From Chimaeribacter coloradensis (lineage in GTDB: Bacteria; Pseudomonadota; Gammaproteobacteria; Enterobacterales; Enterobacteriaceae): a DNA stretch of 64,000 bases. This document shows, piece after piece, positions 45,331 through 53,719 of the stretch (position 1 is the first letter of the stretch; the number at the start of each line of letters is the position of its first letter). The position numbers and the translations under genes are program-made. Under the pieces are notes generated by a model. It was not told where the DNA came from, did no database searches, and worked only from the letters and a program-made list of their open reading frames with translations. The stretch lies in the NCBI RefSeq assembly GCF_002858715.1, contig NZ_PJZH01000003.1:310001-374000 (forward strand), read 5' to 3'.

Positions 45331-47922
45331 ATGTCAGGTGATGACCGCGAACCCATCGGGCGTAAGGGAAAAACGCCGCCTCCCGTCCGCAAGCCTTCCA
45401 GGCAGCGGCCGCGTTATCGCCGGGATGAGGATGTTGACGAGTTTGAAGACAATGTAGAGGCCGGAGCGGCTGAACAGGACAATGACAATAAAGGTAAGCA
45501 ACGTATGCCACGTAAGGTAAAAGCGGGCAAACCGCGCAAGAAGCGCGGCTGGCTCGGCCTGCTGATTAAAATAGGGATTGTGCTGGCGGTCGGGTTGGCC
45601 ATTTATGGCTTCTACCTGGACGGGCAGATCCGCAGCCGGATTGACGGCAAAGTGTGGCAATTGCCGGCTGCGGTCTATGGCCGCATGGTCAACCTTGAGC
45701 CGGGCATGAACTACAGCAAGAAAGAGATGGTGGCGCTGCTGGAGGGCACGCAGTACCGCGAGGTGACGCGCATCACCCGGCCGGGCGAATTCACCGTGCG
45801 CGCCAACAGCATCGAACTGCTGCGCCGCCCGTTTGAATTCCCGGACGGCAAAGAGGGGCAGATCCACGCCCAGCTGACCTTCAAAGGTGACCGCCTGGCG
45901 CAGATCCAGAACATGGACAACCAGCGCAACTTCGGCTTCTTCCGCCTCGACCCGCGCCTGATCACCATGTTGCAGTCGCCGAACGGCGAGCAGCGGCTGT
46001 TCGTGCCGCGTGCCGGGTTCCCCGACCTGCTGGTGGACACGCTGCTGGCCACGGAAGACCGCCACTTCTACGAGCATGACGGCATCAGCTTCTATTCGAT
46101 CGGCCGCGCGATGCTGGCGAACCTCACGGCGGGCCACACGGTGCAGGGGGCGAGTACCCTGACGCAGCAACTGGTGAAGAACCTGTTCCTCACCAACGAG
46201 CGCACCTACTGGCGTAAGATCAACGAGGCCTACATGGCCCTGCTGGTGGACAGCCGCTACAGCAAAGACCGCATCCTGGAGCTCTACCTGAACGAGGTCT
46301 ACCTCGGCCAGAGCGGCAATGACCAGATCCGCGGCTTCCCGCTCGCCAGCCTTTACTACTTCGGCCGCCCGGTGGATGAGCTGAGCCTCGACCAGCAGGC
46401 GCTGCTGGTGGGCATGGTGAAAGGGGCGTCGCTCTATAACCCGTGGCGTAACCCGAAACTGGCGCTGGAGCGCCGTAACGTGGTGCTGAAGCTGCTGGAG
46501 CAGCAGAAGATCATCGACAACGAGCTCTACACCATGCTGAGCGCCCGCCCGCTGGGCGTGCAGCCGAAAGGCGGGGTGATCTCGCCGCAGCCGGCCTTTA
46601 TGCAGATGGTGCGCCAGGAGCTGCAACAGCGCCTGGGTGACAAGATCAACGAGATGTCCGGCGTGAAGATCTTCACCACCCTTGACCCGGTCTCGCAGGA
46701 TGCCGCCGAGCAGGCGGTGGAAGAGGGCGTGCCGCTGCTGCGCAAAAAGAGCGGGCTGAAAGACATCGAGACCGCGATGGTGGTGGTTGACCGCTTCACC
46801 GGCGAGGTGCGGGCGATGGTCGGCGGCGCGGAGACGCAGTTTGCCGGCTTCAACCGCGCCATGCAGGCGCGCCGCCAGGTCGGCTCGCTGGCCAAACCGG
46901 CCACCTACCTGACGGCGCTGGCACAGCCAGACAAGTACCGCCTCAACACCCTGCTGGCTGACCAGCCGCTGGCGCTGAAGCTCTCCAACGGCCAGACCTG
47001 GAAACCGCAGAACGACGATCACCAGTTCCGCGGGCAGATGATGCTGGTGGATGCGCTGGCGCGGTCGATGAACGTACCGACGGTTAACCTCGGTATGGCG
47101 GTGGGGCTGGATGAGATCACCAAAACGCTGGTGACGCTGGGCGTGCCGCCGAACGTGCTGAACCCGGTGCCGTCGATGCTGCTCGGCGCGATTGCGCTGA
47201 CGCCGATGGAAGTGGCGCAGGAGTACCAGACCATCGCCAGCGGCGGCAACAAAGCGCCGCTGTCGGCGGTGCGTTCGGTGATCGCCGAGGATGGCTCGGT
47301 GCTCTACCAGAGCTTCCCGCAGGCGGAACGCGCGGTGCCGGCCCAGGCCGCCTACCTGACGCTCTACGCGATGCAGCAGGTGGTCAACGAGGGGACCTCC
47401 CGCGCGCTGGCGGTGAAATTCCCCAACCTGCACCTGGCGGCGAAAACCGGTACCTCCAACGACCTGCGTGACAGCTGGTTCGCCGGGGTGGATGGCGACC
47501 AGGTGGCGATCACCTGGGTCGGCCGGGATAACAACGGCCCGTCCAAACTCTGGGGCTCCACCGGCGCAATGGCGCTCTACAGCCGTTACCTGACCAACGA
47601 AACGCCGCAACCGCTGGACCTGCAGGCACCGGAAGACATCACTGAGATGCGTGTGGACTCCGCGGGCAACTTCGTCTGCGGCGGCGCGCTCACCGGCGGC
47701 CTGACCGGCGGGGTGGTGCGCAGTATGCCGGTCTGGACCAGCGACCCGGACAGCCTCTGCCAGGCGAGCCTGGCGGCGCAACAGCAGCAGATGCAACAGC
47801 AGCAACAGCAGATGCAACAACAGCAGATGCAGCAGCAACAGCAACAGCAGCAGGCGCCGCAGGGTGAGGAGAAAGAGAGCAACGGCATGGCCGGCTGGCT
47901 GAAGGATATGTTCGGCCAGTAA
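45331..47922 (+). CDS. mrcB: Penicillin-binding protein 1B, bifunctional transglycosylase/transpeptidase
   Basis: Class A PBP of 863 residues (E. coli 844). A basic cytoplasmic tail leads to one membrane span at about 76-95, then the UB2H domain, GT51 transglycosylase (catalytic Glu in [28 protein letters not shown]) and transpeptidase with SXXK as SLAK, SMN, and KTGT motifs. An internal ATG at residue 59 (base 45505) with AAGGT upstream could give a short form like E. coli PBP1B-gamma. The C-terminus carries a 25-residue Gln/Met tract, noted separately. LpoB is the expected outer-membrane activator. Confidence 0.98.
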   Translation: MSGDDREPIGRKGKTPPPVRKPSRQRPRYRRDEDVDEFEDNVEAGAAEQDNDNKGKQRMPRKVKAGKPRKKRGWLGLLIKIGIVLAVGLAIYGFYLDGQIRSRIDGKVWQLPAAVYGRMVNLEPGMNYSKKEMVALLEGTQYREVTRITRPGEFTVRANSIELLRRPFEFPDGKEGQIHAQLTFKGDRLAQIQNMDNQRNFGFFRLDPRLITMLQSPNGEQRLFVPRAGFPDLLVDTLLATEDRHFYEHDGISFYSIGRAMLANLTAGHTVQGASTLTQQLVKNLFLTNERTYWRKINEAYMALLVDSRYSKDRILELYLNEVYLGQSGNDQIRGFPLASLYYFGRPVDELSLDQQALLVGMVKGASLYNPWRNPKLALERRNVVLKLLEQQKIIDNELYTMLSARPLGVQPKGGVISPQPAFMQMVRQELQQRLGDKINEMSGVKIFTTLDPVSQDAAEQAVEEGVPLLRKKSGLKDIETAMVVVDRFTGEVRAMVGGAETQFAGFNRAMQARRQVGSLAKPATYLTALAQPDKYRLNTLLADQPLALKLSNGQTWKPQNDDHQFRGQMMLVDALARSMNVPTVNLGMAVGLDEITKTLVTLGVPPNVLNPVPSMLLGAIALTPMEVAQEYQTIASGGNKAPLSAVRSVIAEDGSVLYQSFPQAERAVPAQAAYLTLYAMQQVVNEGTSRALAVKFPNLHLAAKTGTSNDLRDSWFAGVDGDQVAITWVGRDNNGPSKLWGSTGAMALYSRYLTNETPQPLDLQAPEDITEMRVDSAGNFVCGGALTGGLTGGVVRSMPVWTSDPDSLCQASLAAQQQQMQQQQQQMQQQQMQQQQQQQQAPQGEEKESNGMAGWLKDMFGQ
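47779..47853 (+). repeat. CAG/CAA/ATG low-complexity tract in mrcB
   Basis: Twenty-five codons that are Gln (CAA or CAG) except three Met, encoding residues 817-841 of PBP1B. The near-triplet repeat is prone to length change by slippage. Confidence 0.9.
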
Positions 47923-47946
47923 CGGCGCAAGCCGTCACTGATAACC

Positions 47947-47986
47947 GGGTGTGATGCGTGATGACCGCGCATCGCACCCTTTTTTT
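47947..47986 (+). terminator. Rho-independent terminator after mrcB
   Basis: Twelve-base arms GGGTGTGATGCG (47947-47958) and CGCATCGCACCC (47968-47979), one mismatch, followed by seven T; 24 bases beyond the stop. Confidence 0.9.
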
Positions 47987-48092
47987 ATCAGCGTTATCAA
48001 TCAGCTGTGATGTGAGTTGGTGACTGGCGGCCGCGGCCGCGTTTTGGGTATTCCTTATTGTGCCTTTTCTGACTGCATAATAAGGAGTCCCT

Positions 48093-49490
48093 ATGCACCC
48101 GCTTTTCCCCCTGACCCTCGCCGGACTGGCCGCGCTGGTGCCGTTTCACAGCCAGGCGCTGAACGGGCAGACCAACGTCCAGTGCGGTTACAGCCACACC
48201 CTGCCGGATGACGCCATCATGATGCCGGGGATGCCCGGCATGGCGATGTCCCACGACTTCTTCGGCAACACCCACGCCAACGCCTACACCACCAATGAAC
48301 AGCTGCTGGAGGATTTCTCCACCACCTGCAACAACAGTTCCGATCACTCCGCCTACTGGGCACCCTCGCTGCGGCTGCCCGACGGCACCGTGGTGCGCCC
48401 GGCGTACCAGAAAACCTACTACCAGGCGAGCCAGGTCGAGAAGTACCCGATCCAGCCGTTCCCGGCGGGGCTGCAACTGCTGGCCGGCACCCACAACGGC
48501 ACCAGCCCGAATAAAGTCGCCGTGGACTATTTCTGCCAGGGGCTGGGCTACTCCGACATCCCCAAAAGCAGCTGCCCGCCGCAGGCCGACGGCACGGTGC
48601 AGATGAACATCGCGCTGAAGTTTCCCAACTGCTGGGACGGCGTTACCCTTCACCCCGCCATCGGGGTAAAAAATGCTGATTATGCGGTCAATGATGTTTG
48701 CCCGGCGGCGTATCCGGTGAAGATCCCGATGGTCAACATGAACATCGCTTACCTGATCCCCAACTCAAAACCGATCGACATGACCAGGGTTGAGCTGTCG
48801 CTCGACCCGGTGATCGTGAACGGGAAAGTTGTCGAGCAATGGGGGTCGATCTACAGCGCCCACGGCGATTTTATGAATGGCTGGACGGCGCAGGGCGCGG
48901 ACTTTATGGCGAACCACTGCATGAACCTCGGCCTCGCCTGCGACACCAATATCCCGTTTGCCTATGAGATGGCGTTGCAGGATGTCACCGTCAGTAATCT
49001 GGATCAGGCGGACAAGAATTTCGCCGGGGAGGAGACGCTGCACGTACAGGATAACTGGCAGGGCACCCGCAGCCAGAATAAAGAGGAGATCGGCCTGATC
49101 CAGTTCACCATCCCGGCCTGGCCAGCAGCGCTGGACATCAACACCAACACGGAATTTACCTATAAAATCCGGCTCTTTGGCGGCAACGTCTCTGACGCCA
49201 ACGCCCGCACAATTTATCTCTACGGCACCCACAATGACTGGGATGAGCACCAGGTCACCTGGAACAGCCGCCCGGCCTGTAACAGCAAGGCTGCCGGGTC
49301 GCTGTATGCCAATAATAAGCAGTCTTACCGCTATATTCCGGTGGATGCGGCCGTGAAAGAGGCAATTAAAAACAAGCAGACCACCATCTCATTCTGCATC
49401 GGCGGCGAGCGCAAAGGCCACGCTTACGCGTTCAGCTCTGCGGAAAGCCCCAACCCCCCGATATTAATGTTGCAGGGGTTTAAGAAATAA
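48093..49490 (+). CDS. Secreted DUF1996 protein with C-terminal DNRLRE/CBM96-like domain
   Basis: 465-residue exported protein. The signal peptide covers about 22 residues (cleavage near HSQA). Residues about 30-275 resemble DUF1996: MPGMAMSHDFFGNTHANAY, DHSAYWAPSLRLPDG, YY, FPAGLQLLAGTHN and NCWDGVTLHP, with several paired cysteines. Residues about 285-465 resemble DNRLRE/CBM96-type beta-sandwich domains, notably the TIYLYGTHNDWDEHQVTWNS block. DUF1996 is best known from fungi and actinobacteria and has no firm activity; the histidine-rich start suggests metal binding. AAGGAG lies 5-6 bases before the ATG. Monocistronic between mrcB and fhuA, where E. coli has no gene. Assignment is from motif memory. 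Confidence 0.75.
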   Translation: MHPLFPLTLAGLAALVPFHSQALNGQTNVQCGYSHTLPDDAIMMPGMPGMAMSHDFFGNTHANAYTTNEQLLEDFSTTCNNSSDHSAYWAPSLRLPDGTVVRPAYQKTYYQASQVEKYPIQPFPAGLQLLAGTHNGTSPNKVAVDYFCQGLGYSDIPKSSCPPQADGTVQMNIALKFPNCWDGVTLHPAIGVKNADYAVNDVCPAAYPVKIPMVNMNIAYLIPNSKPIDMTRVELSLDPVIVNGKVVEQWGSIYSAHGDFMNGWTAQGADFMANHCMNLGLACDTNIPFAYEMALQDVTVSNLDQADKNFAGEETLHVQDNWQGTRSQNKEEIGLIQFTIPAWPAALDINTNTEFTYKIRLFGGNVSDANARTIYLYGTHNDWDEHQVTWNSRPACNSKAAGSLYANNKQSYRYIPVDAAVKEAIKNKQTTISFCIGGERKGHAYAFSSAESPNPPILMLQGFKK

Positions 49491-49514
49491 TGCGCAGGCT
49501 ATTAATTAATAGTG

Positions 49515-49545
49515 AAACCCGTAACTGCGAGGTTACGGGTTTTTA
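49515..49545 (+). terminator. Terminator after the DUF1996 gene
   Basis: AAACCCGTAAC (49515-49525) pairs perfectly with GTTACGGGTTT (49532-49542), loop TGCGAG, ending in T. It lies 24 bases beyond the stop. Confidence 0.9.
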
Positions 49546-49637
49546 TTTATCTGCACCGAAACGCGTTAATAAAAAATAGCCGTTTATTTCATGCGGCCAT
49601 TTCTTCAGCATATCCGCCTGTGACAAAGTATTTCTGC

Positions 49638-49693
49638 TTGAGTTTAAAAATTCATCCGAATATGATTCTGGCTTCATAATAATAATTCTCGTT
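49638..49693 (+). promoter_or_regulatory. fhuA promoter with overlapping Fur box
   Basis: TTGAGT (49638-49643) and TATGAT (49661-49666) are 17 bp apart. Directly downstream, at the predicted start of transcription, 49675-49693 (CATAATAATAATTCTCGTT) matches 12 of 19 positions of the Fur consensus. Iron repression is therefore expected. Confidence 0.7.
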
Positions 49694-49727
49694 TACATTC
49701 CTGTTTATCATCATCAGAGAAACAACC

Positions 49728-51914
49728 ATGCGCACACGTTCAGGCACACCGGCCCAGGCGGCCTTTCCTGTTGGCAAAGTGACCCTTGCCATTGCTGTTA
49801 CGTTAGGAACTTTCGCGTTGCCCGCCCTGGCGGCGGAGAGCGGCGATACCATCACCGTGGTCGGCAGCGGGCCGGATGTGGCGCAGGAGAGCGCGTGGGG
49901 GCCGGCCGCGACCGTGGCGGCCAAACGGAGTGCCACCGGCACCAAAACCGACACGCCGCTGGTGAAAACGCCGCAGTCCGTCTCGGTGGTGACCAGTGAC
50001 GAGCTGGAGATGCGCCAGCCGGACACCGTCAAAGAGGCGCTGAGCTACACGCCGGGCGTGTTCGCCAGCCGCGGCAGCTCCGATATTCTGGATGCGGTGG
50101 CGATCCGCGGTTTCACCAACACCAACACCAACCAATACCTGGACGGCATCAAACTCCAGGGCGACAACTACTCTGAAGTGTCGATGGACCCGTACTTCCT
50201 CGAGCGTGTGGAAGTGCTGCGCGGCCCGTCGTCAGTGCTGTACGGCAAAAGCAACCCCGGCGGCCTGGTGTCGATGGTCAGCAAACGCCCGACCACCGAG
50301 ACCCTGCGCGAAGTGCAGTTCTCCATGGGCACCGACAACCTCTACCAGACCGGCTTTGATTTCGGCGGCGCCATCGATGACGCCGGCGTCTACAGCTACC
50401 GCCTGACCGGCCTGGCCCGCAGCCAGGATGCCCAGCAGGCGATGTCGCAGGAGAAGCGCTACGCCATTGCGCCGTCTTTCACCTGGCACCCGGATGACAA
50501 CACCACCTTCACCTTCCTGAGCAACTTCCAGAACGATCCGGAAGCGGGCTACTACGGCTGGCTGCCGCGTCAGGGCACCGTGGTGCCGTACACCGACGCC
50601 AACGGCAACCAGCGTAAGCTGCCGGTGGACTTCACCGAAGGCGAGCAGGAGGACAAGTTCTCCCGCAACCAGAAGATGGTCGGCTACAGCGTCGAGCACG
50701 CGTTCAACGACACCTGGACGGTGCGCCAGAACCTGCGCTACACCATGCTGAGCACTCACTACATCGGCCATTACGGCAACGGCTACGTCGCCCCGGCGAC
50801 TATCCAGCGCAACTTTGTCGATTCCAGCGAGAAGCTGAATAACTTCGACGTTGATACCCAGGCGCAGGCCAAATTCGCCACCGGCCAGGTTGACCATACC
50901 CTGCTGATGGGCGTCGACTATATGCGGATGCGCAACGACATCAACGCCGACTACGCCCTCGGCACCGTCAGCAGCATCAATATGACCGCGCCGCAGTACG
51001 GCAATGACGGCTACGACATCACCTACCGTTACCACATCCTGAACCGCCAGGAGCAGACCGGCCTCTATGTGCAGGACCAGGCAGAGTGGAACCACTGGCT
51101 CCTGACCCTGGGCGGCCGCTATGACTTCGCCAAAACCACGGTGCTGACCCGCAGCAGCGGTGCCACCGACAAAGACCGCGATGAGCAGTTCACCTGGCGC
51201 GGCGGTCTGAACTACCTGTTCGACAACGGCATTTCGCCGTACTTCAGCTACAGCGAATCTTTCGAGCCGGTCAGCGGCGCGACCCAGGACGGCAAAGCCT
51301 TCGACCCGTCCCACGGCAAGCAGTATGAAGCCGGGGTGAAATATATCCCGGAAGACCGGCCGATCAGCCTGACGGCGGCGGTCTACCAGCTCACCAAAGA
51401 CAACAACCTGACGGCTGACCCTACCAACAGCAGCTTCAGCGTGCAGTCGGGTGAGATCCGCTCGCGCGGCGTGGAGCTGGAGGCGAAAGCGGCGGTCAAC
51501 GCCAACATCAACCTTACCGCCTCCTACACCTTTACCGATGCGGAATACACCAAGGACACCAACCTGAAGGGCCAGCGCCCGGTGGAAGTGCCGCGTAACA
51601 TGGCCTCGCTGTGGGCGGACTACACCTTCCATGAAACGGCGCTCAGCGGCCTGACTATCGGCAGCGGCGTGCGTTACGTGGGCGCGACCAACACCATTGA
51701 CGCGGCGAACCAGCAGTACAACGTGGCGGCCTACACGCTGGTGGATGCCACCGTGAAATATGACCTGGCGCGCGTCGGCCTGCCCGGCTCCACGGTGGGG
51801 CTGAACATCAACAACCTGTTCGACCGCGAATATGTCTCCAGCTGCTACCGCGATTACGCCTGCTACTGGGGCAGCGACCGCCAGATCGTCGCCACCGCGA
51901 CCTTCCGCTTTTAA
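49728..51914 (+). CDS. fhuA: Ferrichrome outer-membrane receptor FhuA
   Basis: TonB-dependent receptor of 728 residues including a signal peptide that ends near ALAA. A TonB box lies close to the N-terminus (DTITVVGSG), followed by the plug domain (about 75-185, with KTPQSVSVVT, ALSYTPGV, RGPSSVLYGKSNPGGLV) and a 22-strand barrel ending in ATFRF with C-terminal Phe. A disulfide pair SCYRDYAC near the C-terminus is as in E. coli FhuA. It heads fhuACDB. It is also a receptor for phages such as T1/T5 in E. coli; not testable here. Confidence 0.96.
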   Translation: MRTRSGTPAQAAFPVGKVTLAIAVTLGTFALPALAAESGDTITVVGSGPDVAQESAWGPAATVAAKRSATGTKTDTPLVKTPQSVSVVTSDELEMRQPDTVKEALSYTPGVFASRGSSDILDAVAIRGFTNTNTNQYLDGIKLQGDNYSEVSMDPYFLERVEVLRGPSSVLYGKSNPGGLVSMVSKRPTTETLREVQFSMGTDNLYQTGFDFGGAIDDAGVYSYRLTGLARSQDAQQAMSQEKRYAIAPSFTWHPDDNTTFTFLSNFQNDPEAGYYGWLPRQGTVVPYTDANGNQRKLPVDFTEGEQEDKFSRNQKMVGYSVEHAFNDTWTVRQNLRYTMLSTHYIGHYGNGYVAPATIQRNFVDSSEKLNNFDVDTQAQAKFATGQVDHTLLMGVDYMRMRNDINADYALGTVSSINMTAPQYGNDGYDITYRYHILNRQEQTGLYVQDQAEWNHWLLTLGGRYDFAKTTVLTRSSGATDKDRDEQFTWRGGLNYLFDNGISPYFSYSESFEPVSGATQDGKAFDPSHGKQYEAGVKYIPEDRPISLTAAVYQLTKDNNLTADPTNSSFSVQSGEIRSRGVELEAKAAVNANINLTASYTFTDAEYTKDTNLKGQRPVEVPRNMASLWADYTFHETALSGLTIGSGVRYVGATNTIDAANQQYNVAAYTLVDATVKYDLARVGLPGSTVGLNINNLFDREYVSSCYRDYACYWGSDRQIVATATFRF

Positions 51915-51976
51915 TTCAGGCAGGGCCCGGCGTTCATGATGAACCCGGTGCCGCCCTGACATATCACACTGACCTT

Positions 51977-52002
51977 CGGGCACGGCATGCCGTGCCCGTT
52001 TT
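51977..52002 (+). terminator. Attenuator-like hairpin between fhuA and fhuC
   Basis: Bases 51977-51998 form a perfect 22-bp palindrome (CGGGCACGGCA and its complement) followed by TTTT. It could end a share of transcripts after fhuA, giving more receptor than transporter. Confidence 0.7.
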
Positions 52003-52016
52003 CAAGACAGGGAATT

Positions 52017-52823
52017 ATGCAGGATAACAACATTCAACCCGTCGTCCCTCACGCCACGCTGAGCCTGCATCAGGTGAGCTTTTCCGTTCCCGGCCGCACA
52101 CTCCTGGCCCCCCTGACGCTGACCTTCCCGCAGGGCAAATTCTGCGGCCTGATCGGCCACAACGGCTCCGGCAAATCCACCCTGCTGAAGATGCTCGGCC
52201 GCCACCAGCCGCCCTCCGGCGGCACGCTGCGGCTGAATGATAAGCCGCTCGGCGAGTGGGAGAGCAAAGCCTTCGCCCGCGAAGTGGCCTATATGCCGCA
52301 GCAGCTGCCGCCCGCCGAAGGGATGACGGTGCAGGAGCTGGTGGCGATCGGCCGCTACCCGTGGCACGGCGCGCTGGGGCGTTTCCGCCACCACGACCGC
52401 GAGGCGGTGGAGCAGGCGATCGCGATGGTCGGCCTCAACGCCTTCGCCCACCGGCTGGTGGACAGCCTCTCCGGCGGCGAGCGCCAGCGCGCCTGGCTGG
52501 CGATGATGATGGCGCAGGAGACCCGCTGCCTGCTGCTGGATGAGCCGACCTCAGCGCTCGACATCGCCCACCAGGTCGAGGTGCTGGCGCTGATCAAACG
52601 GCTGAGCGCGGAGCGCGGCCTGACGGTTATCGCCGTGCTGCATGACATCAACGTGGCGGCGCGCTACTGCGATCACCTGATCGCGCTGCGCGAAGGGCAG
52701 ATGATTGCCGAAGGCAGCCCGCAGGCGATGATGCAGGGGCCGGTGCTGGAGAAAATTTACGGTATCCCGATGGGCGTGCTGCCGCACCCCGGCGGCGGTG
52801 CCCCGGTGAGCTTTGTCTACTGA
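52017..52823 (+). CDS. fhuC: Iron(III)-hydroxamate ABC transporter ATPase FhuC
   Basis: Cytoplasmic ATPase of hydroxamate siderophore import, 268 residues from ATG 52017 (E. coli 265). Walker A GHNGSGKST, signature LSGGERQRAW, Walker B LLLDEPTSALDIAHQ and switch His (VLHDIN) are intact. CAGGGAA precedes the start; a frame beginning at 51987 lies inside the hairpin. The stop and the fhuD start share one base (TGATG). Confidence 0.96.
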   Translation: MQDNNIQPVVPHATLSLHQVSFSVPGRTLLAPLTLTFPQGKFCGLIGHNGSGKSTLLKMLGRHQPPSGGTLRLNDKPLGEWESKAFAREVAYMPQQLPPAEGMTVQELVAIGRYPWHGALGRFRHHDREAVEQAIAMVGLNAFAHRLVDSLSGGERQRAWLAMMMAQETRCLLLDEPTSALDIAHQVEVLALIKRLSAERGLTVIAVLHDINVAARYCDHLIALREGQMIAEGSPQAMMQGPVLEKIYGIPMGVLPHPGGGAPVSFVY

Positions 52824-53719
52824 TGAAATCTTATCAACCTGACGGAACCCGCCGCCGCCTGTTGCAGGCGCTGGCGCTGGCCCCGCTGCTGCCTGCCTGG
52901 CCGTCGGTGTCGGCCACACGGCCCGACCTGAAACGCATCGTCACGCTGGAGTGGTCACCCACCGAGCTGCTGCTCTCGCTGGGGGTGACGCCGCTGGGCG
53001 TCGCGGATACCTACAACTACCGCCTGTGGGTGAAAGAGCCGGCGCTGCCGCCGGGTGTGGTGGATGTCGGCACCCGCACCGAGCCGAACCTGGAGATGCT
53101 GCAACAGCTGCGCCCGTCGCTGCTGCTGCTCTCGGCAGGCTATGGCCCGTCACCCGAGGCGTTGCAGCGCATTGCACCCTCAATGGGGCTGGCGTTCTAC
53201 ACCGGCAAAGAACCGCCGCTGCTGCTGGCGCGCCGCGCGCTCTGCCAGCTGGCGGAACGGCTCGACCTGATGCCGGTGGCCGACCGCTTCCTGGCAGCGG
53301 CCGATGCGCAGCTGGCACAGACGCGGGCGCAGTTGACGCCCGCCGCCCGCCGCCCGGTGCTGCTCTTCTCCTTCCTCGACGCCCGCCATGTGCTGGTGTT
53401 CGGCAAAGGCAGTCTGTTTATGAATGTGATGGATGAGCTGGGCGTCCCCAACGCCTGGCCCGGCGAGACCAACCTGTGGGGCAGTGCGGTGATCGGGATC
53501 GAGCAACTGGCCACGGTGAAACCGGCCCATGCGCTCTGCTTTGACCACGGCGACCACCGCCTGCGTGACGAGATCACCGCCACGCCGCTCTGGAAATCCC
53601 TGCCGCTGGCGCGTGACGGGGTGATCACCGAGGTGCCCGCCATCTGGTTCTACGGCACCACTCTCTCGGCGATGCGCTTCTGCCGCCTGCTGCCGCACGC
53701 GCTGGGAGGCCGCCCATGA
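52823..53719 (+). CDS. fhuD: Iron(III)-hydroxamate-binding periplasmic protein FhuD
   Basis: Class III (TroA/BtuF-like) substrate-binding protein of 298 residues. The N-terminus has a twin-arginine motif (TRRRLLQAL), so export is probably Tat-dependent as for E. coli FhuD. Conserved ligand-contact regions include IVTLEWSPTELLLSLG, the RTEPNLEML segment and FGKGSLFMNVMDELG. It is tightly packed between fhuC and fhuB with overlaps on both sides. Confidence 0.95.
   Translation: MKSYQPDGTRRRLLQALALAPLLPAWPSVSATRPDLKRIVTLEWSPTELLLSLGVTPLGVADTYNYRLWVKEPALPPGVVDVGTRTEPNLEMLQQLRPSLLLLSAGYGPSPEALQRIAPSMGLAFYTGKEPPLLLARRALCQLAERLDLMPVADRFLAAADAQLAQTRAQLTPAARRPVLLFSFLDARHVLVFGKGSLFMNVMDELGVPNAWPGETNLWGSAVIGIEQLATVKPAHALCFDHGDHRLRDEITATPLWKSLPLARDGVITEVPAIWFYGTTLSAMRFCRLLPHALGGRP

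Noticed and set aside
42659-45511. 950-codon open frame antisense to hrpB
   Set aside because: High GC and strong codon-position bias of hrpB leave the opposite strand free of stops. The product is low-complexity (Gln, His, Arg, Ala rich) with no domain.
45334-47844. 836-codon open frame antisense to mrcB
   Set aside because: Same shadow effect; begins with a Leu-rich stretch that is only the reverse of the CAG/CAA tract.
50232-51983. 583-codon open frame antisense to fhuA
   Set aside because: Composition artefact; the plus-strand receptor is unambiguous.
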